From the NCBI GenBank assembly GCA_044433415.1, contig JAWXTP010000024.1:1-30434 (forward strand): a stretch of DNA of 30,434 bases. The letters run 5' to 3'. Source of the DNA: JAWXTP01 sp044433415 (GTDB lineage Bacteria > Bacteroidota > Bacteroidia > Bacteroidales > Rikenellaceae). Below are positions 23,958-30,434 of the stretch, in pieces. Made by a program: the position numbers and the translations under genes. The first letter of the stretch is position 1, and each line of letters opens with the position of its first letter. The notes below the pieces were generated by a model. The model saw nothing but the letters and a program-made list of their open reading frames with translations. It ran no database searches and was not told the origin of the DNA.

Positions 23958-25237
23958 TGAATATACTAAGTAATGTGAGTAAGGTCGCGTGGAAAACTGT
24001 TTTCGCTCGCCCTACTGATAACAACAATGAGATAAAAGAAAGAGTAGAAAACATACTTTCTAAGATAAAAGCTGAGGGCGATGAGGCTATATTTTCTCTT
24101 TCGCAAGCCATAGATAAAAACAACTTAACTGCTGAAAATGTACTTGTTACAGAAGCAGAAATAGAAGCTGCAACAAACGCTCTAAGTGATGAATTTAAGG
24201 CGGCTATAAGTCTTGCAAGAGATAATATAGAGAAATTCCACTCTGCTCAGCTTCGCAAGGAAGTATATGTTGAAACTATGAACGGTGTAGAAGTACGCCA
24301 AAGAAGAGTTGCTATTCCTAGAGTGGGATTATACATACCTGCTGGTAGCGCTCCTCTTTTCTCTACAGTTTTGATGTGTGCCCTTCCTGCAAAAATCGCA
24401 GGTTGCAGCGAAGTTATCATGTGTAGTCCAGCCAACAAAGAAGGCAAGATAGCCGACGAGATATTATATGTAGCTCAACTTTGTGGAGTGTCAAAAATAT
24501 ACAAGCTAGGTGGCGCTATTGCTGTTGGTGCTATGGCTTACGGTAGTGAGACCATAGAGGGAGTAAACAAAATCTTTGGCCCAGGTAATAGATATGTGAC
24601 TTATGCTAAACAGATAGTCTCTTGTGACACTGTAGCTATAGACATGCCAGCTGGTCCTTCTGAGGTTATGGTTATAGCTGATGAAAGTGCAGAGGCTTCT
24701 TTTGTTGCTTCTGATATACTTTCTCAACTAGAGCATGGAGCTGATTCTCAGGCTATCGCTGTTGTCACTAGCCAAGAGATTGCTGAGCAAGTAGCCGCGG
24801 AGGTCTTAGCACAAACAAAGACTCTAAGCCGTAATGAAATCATAGAATTATCTCTAAATAACTGTACTATCATAGTTGAAAGTGACAAAAAGAAAATTTT
24901 AGAGATGGTTGATTACTATGCCCCCGAGCACCTTATTGTTTCAACTAGTGATGCAGATGATTTCTCTTTTAGCGTAACAAATGCAGGTAGCATCTTCATA
25001 GGAAACTACTCTCCTGAAAGTGTAGGTGACTATGCCTCAGGCACTAACCACACTCTCCCAACTTCAGCATGGGCAAAAAGCTTTAGTGGTGTGAATGTAG
25101 ATAGCTTCTCAAAATATATCACTTACCAGAAACTTAGCAAGGAGGGTCTAAACTCTATCGCTGACTGTGTTATCACTATGGCTCAGCATGAGGGTTTAAC
25201 AGCTCACGCTAATGCAGTAATTATACGCAGAAAATAA
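23957..25237 (+). CDS. hisD: Histidinol dehydrogenase
   Basis: Zinc- and NAD-dependent enzyme of 426 residues that performs the last two oxidations from histidinol to histidine. Family blocks are PRVGLYIPAGSAPLFSTVLM, KIFGPGNRYVTYAKQ, DMPAGPSEVMVIAD, the QLEHGADSQ segment with zinc ligands Q and H, and the late SVGDYASGTNHTLPT. The length is normal. It overlaps hisG by one base and precedes hisC by 24 bases. Confidence 0.98.
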   Translation: MNILSNVSKVAWKTVFARPTDNNNEIKERVENILSKIKAEGDEAIFSLSQAIDKNNLTAENVLVTEAEIEAATNALSDEFKAAISLARDNIEKFHSAQLRKEVYVETMNGVEVRQRRVAIPRVGLYIPAGSAPLFSTVLMCALPAKIAGCSEVIMCSPANKEGKIADEILYVAQLCGVSKIYKLGGAIAVGAMAYGSETIEGVNKIFGPGNRYVTYAKQIVSCDTVAIDMPAGPSEVMVIADESAEASFVASDILSQLEHGADSQAIAVVTSQEIAEQVAAEVLAQTKTLSRNEIIELSLNNCTIIVESDKKKILEMVDYYAPEHLIVSTSDADDFSFSVTNAGSIFIGNYSPESVGDYASGTNHTLPTSAWAKSFSGVNVDSFSKYITYQKLSKEGLNSIADCVITMAQHEGLTAHANAVIIRRK

Positions 25238-25261
25238 CTAGATTTAAAGGACTTAAAAAAA

Positions 25262-26296
25262 ATGGATATAACAAAATATATAAGACCAAATATACTTTCT
25301 CTAGCTCCTTATTCTACTGCTAGAGACGAGTATCAAGGAGAGATAGGTATCTACTTAGATGCTAATGAAAATCCTTACGATAACAACTACAACAGATATC
25401 CAGATCCTCACCAAAAGGAACTTAAAAAGGTGATTTCTGAGATTAAAAAGGTCTCTACAGAAAATCTTTTCTTAGGTAATGGCTCAGATGAAGCTATAGA
25501 CCTTGTTTTTCGTATTTTCTGTGAGCCAAAAATTGACGAGGCTTTAATTATTAAGCCTAGCTATGGGATGTATTCTGTTTGTGCTAAGATAAACGATGTG
25601 AAATTCACCGAAGCAGCATTAAGCGCTGACTATGAACTTATTGCAGAAGACCTACTTAAAGCTGTGACCCCAGAGACTAAGGTTATTTTCTTATGTTCTC
25701 CTAACAATCCTTCTGGTAACCTACTAAACCGCAAGGAGGTAAACAAAGTTATCACTTCTTTTGATGGTATTGTTGTTATTGATGAGGCTTATATAGACTT
25801 TAGTGAAGACGAAGGCTATGTACCTGAACTATCTAAATATCCTAACCTTATAGTCCTTCAAACTCTTTCTAAGGCATGGGGTTTAGCAGGTTTACGTGTA
25901 GGTATGGCTTACGCTTCTGCTGAGATTATAGACTTTATGAACAAGGTGAAATATCCTTATAACATAAACTGCTCTACTCAACAAATAGTCCTTAATGAGC
26001 TAACTGCAAAACGCGCGGACAAACAGTCTGAACTAGCGGAAATAATAAAAGAAAGAGATGCTTTTATTGCTGAGCTTCAAAACATAGACTACATTAAGAA
26101 GATATATAAAACAGATGCTAACTTTGTACTTGTAAAAACAAAGAACGCTGACGGATTATATGAGTTCTTAATAAATGAGAAAATCATTGTACGTAACCGC
26201 TCACGAGTTTTTGGCTGTAGCGACACCTTACGTATAACTATAGGAACACCTGAGGAAAACAAGAAACTTCTAACAATTTTAAAAACTAGAGTATGA
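25262..26296 (+). CDS. hisC: Histidinol-phosphate aminotransferase
   Basis: PLP-dependent class I/II aminotransferase of 344 residues converting imidazole-acetol phosphate to histidinol phosphate with glutamate. Visible are LDANENPYD near the N-terminus, CSPNNPSGN (145-153), DEAYIDF, and the cofactor lysine K204 in TLSKAWGLAGLRVG. A late RNRSR supplies the substrate-binding arginine. It lies in the his operon and shares the bases ATGA with hisB, so it is most likely HisC and not another aminotransferase of the family. Confidence 0.97.
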   Translation: MDITKYIRPNILSLAPYSTARDEYQGEIGIYLDANENPYDNNYNRYPDPHQKELKKVISEIKKVSTENLFLGNGSDEAIDLVFRIFCEPKIDEALIIKPSYGMYSVCAKINDVKFTEAALSADYELIAEDLLKAVTPETKVIFLCSPNNPSGNLLNRKEVNKVITSFDGIVVIDEAYIDFSEDEGYVPELSKYPNLIVLQTLSKAWGLAGLRVGMAYASAEIIDFMNKVKYPYNINCSTQQIVLNELTAKRADKQSELAEIIKERDAFIAELQNIDYIKKIYKTDANFVLVKTKNADGLYEFLINEKIIVRNRSRVFGCSDTLRITIGTPEENKKLLTILKTRV

Positions 26297-27420
26297 AGAA
26301 AGCACTTTTTATAGATAGAGACGGCACAATTATAAAAGAGCCACCTGTAGATTTCCAAGTAGACACTCTTGAAAAACTAGAATTTTGCAAAGGTGCAATC
26401 ACGGCTTTACGCATGATTTCAGCTTTAGATTTTGAGCTAGTAATGGTATCTAATCAAGACGGTAGAGGCACAGAATCTTTCCCTGAGGAAGACTTCCTGC
26501 TACCTCAAAACAAGATGTTATCCATACTTGAGGGTGAGGGTGTTACCTTTGACGAGATTTTTATTGATGACTCTTTCGAAGAGGATAACTCAGAAAATAG
26601 AAAACCGCGCACAGGTATGTTAACAAAATACTTGACAGGAGAATACGACCTTGCAAATTCTTATGTCATAGGCGACCGACTAACAGATGTTGAGCTAGCT
26701 AAAAACCTAGGTTCTCAGGCTATTCTTTTCCGCCCTTTAGAAGAAGGTAAACAAATGCTTGCTACAAAAGAGGGTTTTAGCGAAATTAGCGCTCTTGAAA
26801 GTGATGACTGGTTTGAGATATTTGAGTTCTTACGCTTTGGCTCACGTGTTGCAACAATAAACAGAGCTACAAAAGAAACCGATATAGCTCTTACTATAGA
26901 CCTTGATGGTAAGGGTTCTAGCAGCATTAAAAGTGGACTTAACTTCTTTGACCACATGCTAGATCAGATTGTACACCACGGAGGATTTACTGTAAACTTA
27001 GAGGCTAAAGGCGACTTACAAGTAGATGAACACCACACCATAGAGGATATAGGTATCGTTTTTGGTAAGGCTTTCAAACAAGCACTTGGAGATCGTATTT
27101 CTATTGAGCGTTATGGCTTTGTACTTCCTATGGACGAATGTGATGCTTTTGTAACAATAGATTTAGGTGGTAGATTTGACTACACTTGGGATGTAGAATT
27201 CACTAGAGAGATGATAGGTGATGTACCTACAGAAATGTTTGAGCACTTCTTCAAAAGTTTTGCACAAAATGCTGAGGTTAACCTACATATTGTAGCAAAA
27301 GGCAAAAACGAACACCACAAAATCGAGGGGGTCTTTAAGGCTTTTGCAAGAGCTTTAAAATGCGCTTCAAAAAGAGATATTTTTAAATACAGTTTACCTT
27401 CAAGCAAAGGAGTTTTATGA
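26293..27420 (+). CDS. hisB: Bifunctional histidinol-phosphatase / imidazoleglycerol-phosphate dehydratase
   Basis: Fusion of two enzymes, 375 residues. The N-terminal HAD phosphatase (about 1-165) begins KKALFIDRDGTI, with D8 and D10 as nucleophile and acid/base, and has VIGDRLTDVELA as the last acidic motif. The C-terminal dehydratase (about 185-375) has the manganese-binding histidine clusters FFDHML, HHGG, DEHHTIED and NEHHKIEG. E. coli HisB has a zinc site of three Cys and one His in the phosphatase part; here the matching stretch, DDSFEEDNSENRKPRTG, has none, which I recall as normal in Bacteroidota. ATGA overlaps join it to hisC upstream and hisH downstream. Confidence 0.97.
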   Translation: MKKALFIDRDGTIIKEPPVDFQVDTLEKLEFCKGAITALRMISALDFELVMVSNQDGRGTESFPEEDFLLPQNKMLSILEGEGVTFDEIFIDDSFEEDNSENRKPRTGMLTKYLTGEYDLANSYVIGDRLTDVELAKNLGSQAILFRPLEEGKQMLATKEGFSEISALESDDWFEIFEFLRFGSRVATINRATKETDIALTIDLDGKGSSSIKSGLNFFDHMLDQIVHHGGFTVNLEAKGDLQVDEHHTIEDIGIVFGKAFKQALGDRISIERYGFVLPMDECDAFVTIDLGGRFDYTWDVEFTREMIGDVPTEMFEHFFKSFAQNAEVNLHIVAKGKNEHHKIEGVFKAFARALKCASKRDIFKYSLPSSKGVL

Positions 27421-28001
27421 TAGCAATTATAGATTATAACGCAGGTAATATACTTTCTGTAGAAAACGCTCTTAAGCGACTTGGTGCAGAATATATTATC
27501 ACGGACAGCAGAGAAGAAATACTAAAAGCTGACAAGGTGTTATTCCCAGGGGTTGGTGATGCATCGTATGCGATGGCTCAACTCCGCGCAAAAAACCTTG
27601 TTGACACAATAAAAGAAGTTACTCAACCTTTCTTAGGTATTTGTTTAGGCATGCAGCTACTATGTGCTTCATCAGAAGAAGGTGATACTGAATGCCTAGG
27701 CATACTTCCAAATAAAGTTCAGCTTTTAGAATATGACGGACTAAACAAAGTCCCTAATATAGGTTGGTGTGAGATGCTAGAACCTAAATCTCCTCTTTTT
27801 AAAGGAATAGAGGAAGGCGAATTTGTATACTACGTACACTCTTTCGCTGCCGAAGTAAATGAATATACTATTTGTAAATCCATGCACGGAAGACCTTTCA
27901 GCGGAGCTTTACAGAAAGATAACTTTTATGGTTGCCAATTCCACCCTGAGAAAAGTGGTCTTATAGGCGAGAAAATACTTAAAAACTTCATTGAACTATG
28001 A
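27417..28001 (+). CDS. hisH: Imidazole glycerol phosphate synthase, glutaminase subunit
   Basis: Class I glutamine amidotransferase of 194 residues. The triad is C76 in FLGICLGMQLL, and H176 and E178 in CQFHPEKSG. It opens with AIIDYNAGN, the family start. It supplies ammonia through the HisF barrel to make imidazole glycerol phosphate and AICAR. It overlaps hisB and hisA by four bases each (ATGA). Its partner HisF is encoded two genes downstream. Confidence 0.98.
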   Translation: MIAIIDYNAGNILSVENALKRLGAEYIITDSREEILKADKVLFPGVGDASYAMAQLRAKNLVDTIKEVTQPFLGICLGMQLLCASSEEGDTECLGILPNKVQLLEYDGLNKVPNIGWCEMLEPKSPLFKGIEEGEFVYYVHSFAAEVNEYTICKSMHGRPFSGALQKDNFYGCQFHPEKSGLIGEKILKNFIEL

Positions 28002-28723
28002 TAGAAATAATACCAGCAATAGATATAATAGACGGTGAGTGTGTTCGTCTATCACAAGGAGACTATAACCAAAAGAAAAGCTACTACAAAGACCCTCTAG
28101 AGGTCGCTAAGATGTATGAGGGCATAGGTCTTAAGCGTTTACACATTGTAGACCTTGACGGAGCCAAAAAATCTGAACCTCAAAACCTTAAGGTAGTAGA
28201 GAGAATCACAAACTGCTGTGACCTTAAAGTACAATTTGGTGGGGGCATTAAAAATGACAACGCTATAAGTAGTGTTTTTGATGCTGGGGTTACGTATGCA
28301 ATCTGCGGAAGCATAGCAATTACTGCTCCTGACACTTTTACTAGCTGGTTAGAGAAATATGGTGAAGGCGTGATACTTGGTGCAGACATCAAAAATGGCA
28401 ATGTAGCGATAAACGGTTGGTTAGAAGGCTCTACTGTAAGTGTGGAGGATATCATAAATCAATTTAAGGCTTATGGACTTAAAAGAGTTATCTGTACTGA
28501 CATCTCTAAAGATGGCATGTTACAAGGTCCTAACTTCTCACTTTATGAATCTCTACAAGCGAGTTACACTGATATAGACATTACAGTAAGCGGTGGCATT
28601 AGCTGTTTTGAAGATATCATAAAACTAAACGATATGCACCTACGTTCTGTAATTGTAGGTAAGGCTATATATGAGAATTTTATCAGCATTAAACAGATAG
28701 AAGAATGGTTGCAAAAAGAATAG
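27998..28723 (+). CDS. hisA: ProFAR isomerase
   Basis: Beta/alpha-barrel isomerase of 241 residues opening the ribose ring of ProFAR to give PRFAR. The catalytic pair is D9 (IPAIDIIDGECVRL) and D130 (ILGADIKNG). The phosphate-binding glycines are in FGGGIK and SGGIS, the half-barrel repeats that the family shares with HisF. It overlaps hisH by four bases and hisF by 19, the longest overlap in this operon. Confidence 0.98.
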   Translation: MIEIIPAIDIIDGECVRLSQGDYNQKKSYYKDPLEVAKMYEGIGLKRLHIVDLDGAKKSEPQNLKVVERITNCCDLKVQFGGGIKNDNAISSVFDAGVTYAICGSIAITAPDTFTSWLEKYGEGVILGADIKNGNVAINGWLEGSTVSVEDIINQFKAYGLKRVICTDISKDGMLQGPNFSLYESLQASYTDIDITVSGGISCFEDIIKLNDMHLRSVIVGKAIYENFISIKQIEEWLQKE

Positions 28724-29463
28724 TACCCTGTTTAGACATTAAAAATGGGGCTACAGTAAAAGGTATAAATTTTGTCGGACTTAAAGAAGTTGGTGACCCT
28801 GTAGAGTTAGGTAAGCGCTACTCAGAAGAAGGTGCTGACGAGTTGGTATACTTAGATATTAGCGCTACACAAGAGGAGAGAGCTACTTTCAAAGAGTTAG
28901 TTTCTAAGATAGCCGCAAATCTTAACATTCCCTTTACTGTAGGTGGAGGCATATCCTCTTTAGAAAATGCAGCTGCACTTTTCAATGCTGGAGCTGACAA
29001 AGTTAGCATAAATAGCGCCGCAGTTTTTAACCCTCAGCTTATCTCTGAGATAGCTGCTAAGTTTGGTAGACAGGCTGTCGTTGTGGCTATAGATGCCAAA
29101 CTGTGTGATGATGGCATTTGGCATGTTACAACACATGGAGGTAAGAAAATGAGCGACAAAGAGCTATTTTCTTGGGCTAAAGAAGCTGAAAGATTAGGAG
29201 CAGGTGAGATATTATTTACTTCTATGAATCACGATGGCACAAAGGCAGGTTTTGCGTGTGACACCTACAGAAAGCTATCTTCTATGTTGTCTATTCCTAT
29301 CATTGCCTCGGGTGGTGCAGGAAACATGGAACACATAAAAGATGTTCTTGAGGAGGGTGTAGCTGATGCAGCTCTTGCGGCCTCTATCTTTCACTATAAC
29401 GAAGTACCTATCAAGGACTTAAAAGAATACTTAATAAAAAACAATATAAAAGTAAGAAAATAA
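28705..29463 (+). CDS. hisF: Imidazole glycerol phosphate synthase, cyclase subunit
   Basis: Beta/alpha-barrel lyase of 252 residues that closes the imidazole ring with ammonia from HisH. The catalytic aspartates are D11 (RIVPCLDIKNG) and D130 (VVVAIDAKL). The glycine-rich phosphate sites are TVGGGI and ASGGAG, and the family block LFTSMNHDGTK is present. The start at 28705 lies inside hisA but gives the standard N-terminus MVAKRIVPCLD. It overlaps hisIE by one base. Confidence 0.98.
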   Translation: MVAKRIVPCLDIKNGATVKGINFVGLKEVGDPVELGKRYSEEGADELVYLDISATQEERATFKELVSKIAANLNIPFTVGGGISSLENAAALFNAGADKVSINSAAVFNPQLISEIAAKFGRQAVVVAIDAKLCDDGIWHVTTHGGKKMSDKELFSWAKEAERLGAGEILFTSMNHDGTKAGFACDTYRKLSSMLSIPIIASGGAGNMEHIKDVLEEGVADAALAASIFHYNEVPIKDLKEYLIKNNIKVRK

Positions 29464-30056
29464 TGGAAACTTTAGATTTCAATAAAAATGGCGATGGTTT
29501 ATTGCCTGTAATTATCCAAGACGATGCTACATTAAAAGTTTTAATGTTAGGATATATGAACCCTGAGGCTTATGAGAAAAGCAAAAAAGAGGGTGTAGTA
29601 ACTTTCTTTAGCCGCACTAAGCAACGTCTTTGGACTAAGGGTGAAACATCGGGTAACTTCTTAAACATAAAATCTATAGAAGCCGACTGTGACAACGACA
29701 CTTTATTAATTCGTGTAACTCCTGTAGGTGCTACTTGCCACACAGGGTCTATAAGTTGTTTCAACGACAATAAGACAGAAGGATTTATCCGTAAACTCGA
29801 AACTGTCATCCAACAACGTAAAGCAGATATGCCCGAAGGTTCTTACACAACCTACCTTTTTGAAAAAGGTGTTAACAAAATGGCTCAAAAAGTCGGTGAA
29901 GAAGCCGTTGAAACTGTCATTGAAGCTGTAGACTGCAACGACGAACGTTTCATATATGAAGCCTCAGATTTAATCTACCACCTACAAGTGTTATTAATCT
30001 CTAAAGGCTTTTCTATTGCTGACATAGAAAAAGAACTTGCTAAACGTCACAAGTAA
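29463..30056 (+). CDS. hisI: Phosphoribosyl-AMP cyclohydrolase / phosphoribosyl-ATP pyrophosphatase
   Basis: Bifunctional HisIE of 197 residues catalysing steps two and three. The cyclohydrolase domain (about 1-110) has FFSRTKQRLWTKGETSGN, DCDNDTLLI and the zinc cysteine in GATCHTG. The pyrophosphatase domain (about 110-197) has KMAQKVGEEAVETVIEA, with the acidic metal ligands, and DLIYHLQVLL. It closes the operon; with it, all steps from PRPP to histidine are encoded between 23106 and 30056. After the stop codon come AT-rich inverted words (30070-30097) and a composite repeat. Confidence 0.98.
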   Translation: METLDFNKNGDGLLPVIIQDDATLKVLMLGYMNPEAYEKSKKEGVVTFFSRTKQRLWTKGETSGNFLNIKSIEADCDNDTLLIRVTPVGATCHTGSISCFNDNKTEGFIRKLETVIQQRKADMPEGSYTTYLFEKGVNKMAQKVGEEAVETVIEAVDCNDERFIYEASDLIYHLQVLLISKGFSIADIEKELAKRHK

Positions 30057-30069
30057 ATGATGAATGACC

Positions 30070-30097
30070 CATCATTAATGATTAATGGTTAATGATG
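30070..30097 (+). terminator. Weak hairpin after the his operon
   Basis: CATCATTAA (30070-30078) and TTAATGATG (30089-30097) are perfect inverted words around a 10-base loop. The stem is AT-rich and no T-run follows, so termination here is doubtful; the much stronger repeat beyond may do it. Confidence 0.3.
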
Positions 30098-30101
30098 AAT
30101 T

Positions 30102-30434
30102 ACGACAAACAGGGTTCAATTCGGAATAAATGATTGATAACGAGACGATCTTTTGTAGGGGCAGCCTTTATGCCTGCCCACATTGTACGGCACTCCGTGC
30201 CGTACTAGTTTGTTATATTATCAATGGTGTATACAAATTAATTTTCTGCGGCGACGAGCGCCTTATACGTGGGCAGGCATAAAGGCTGCCCCTACAGTAG
30301 GTCGTCTCGTTATCTAACTGGTTTCTAAAGAGGTAACAAAGTTTTTCTCAGCATCAATAATTAATAACGACAAACAGGGTTCAATTCGGACTAAATGATT
30401 AATAACGAGAACACCTAACACCTAACACCTAACA
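30102..30434. repeat. Composite repeat: direct repeats, large inverted repeat and 7-base array
   Basis: Two 44-base direct repeats (30102-30145 and 30367-30410, two mismatches) contain ACGACAAACAGGGTTCAAT. Between them, and overlapping the first by ten bases, is an inverted repeat with 46-base arms (30136-30181 and 30269-30314, three mismatches) that includes GTAGGGGCAGCCTTTATG. Within the centre is a perfect hairpin GTACGGCAC/GTGCCGTAC (30185-30205). After the second direct repeat comes a tandem array with unit AACACCT, cut by the window end. It encodes no protein and has the look of a small non-autonomous element that has landed in or duplicated an older repeat. Confidence 0.85.

Noticed and set aside
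30102..30145. tRNA fragment or attachment site, because GGTTCAATTC resembles a T arm
   Set aside because: The flanking bases do not form the five-pair T stem or an acceptor stem, and no integrase gene is present.
30410..30434. Telomere-like repeat, because AACACCT resembles plant-type CCCTAAA
   Set aside because: Under four units, between genes, and the window end is an arbitrary cut, so there is no sign of a chromosome end.

Overview
The window looks like a chromosomal segment of an AT-rich member of the Bacteroidota, most likely order Bacteroidales; I cannot name the species. The grounds are promoters of the Bacteroidota type (TTG, about 19 bases, TAnnTTTG) before tRNA-Gln, proS and the his operon, A-rich start regions instead of clear Shine-Dalgarno sites, a DUF4290 protein, a short-form archaeal-type prolyl-tRNA synthetase, a one-chain glycine decarboxylase, a sigma-54-type regulator of the Bacteroidota short class, and a fused hisNB gene. 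The genes are chromosomal housekeeping and biosynthetic genes. I see no phage, plasmid, insertion sequence, CRISPR or defence gene.

Layout. 1-450: repeat-rich DNA without a convincing gene. 451-1137 (-): DUF4290 protein. 1414-2613 (+): response regulator with an AAA+ sigma-54 domain and no DNA-binding domain. 2815-2885: tRNA-Gln(UUG) with its own promoter and terminator. 2931-4842 (-): lpxD and a metallo-beta-lactamase-fold hydrolase, probably co-transcribed. 5310-12406 (+): cysS, dsbD, gcvP and a SlyD-type isomerase with a Cys-rich tail. 12533-13672 (+): GtrA-like membrane protein and a VanX-like D-Ala-D-Ala dipeptidase. 13893-15218 (+): ammonium transporter. 15533-17017 (+): proS. 17173-22769 (+): a tight cluster of glycosyltransferase, ECF sigma factor, AI-2E-family permease, TlpA-like thioredoxin, Bcp peroxiredoxin, recA and rsmG. 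22806-30056 (+): a complete histidine operon, hisG-D-C-NB-H-A-F-IE, behind a His-rich leader peptide and a hairpin. 30057-30434: a composite repeat.

How it works together. The eight his genes encode every step from PRPP and ATP to histidine, with several 1- or 4-base overlaps suggesting translational coupling. The leader peptide has six His codons in three adjacent pairs before a strong hairpin, the arrangement expected for ribosome-mediated attenuation. In the recA cluster two thiol-redox proteins sit beside a sigma factor and recA, but nothing in the sequence proves a shared stress function.

The least explained material is between genes. Four places (about 116-238, 13670-13770, 15223-15351 and 30102-30434) share the words CGACAAGC and ACTAAAT/TGATTAATAACGA, form large inverted repeats, or carry degenerate tandem arrays with a 7-base period. 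They look like one family of dispersed elements. I found no coding system that I would call new.
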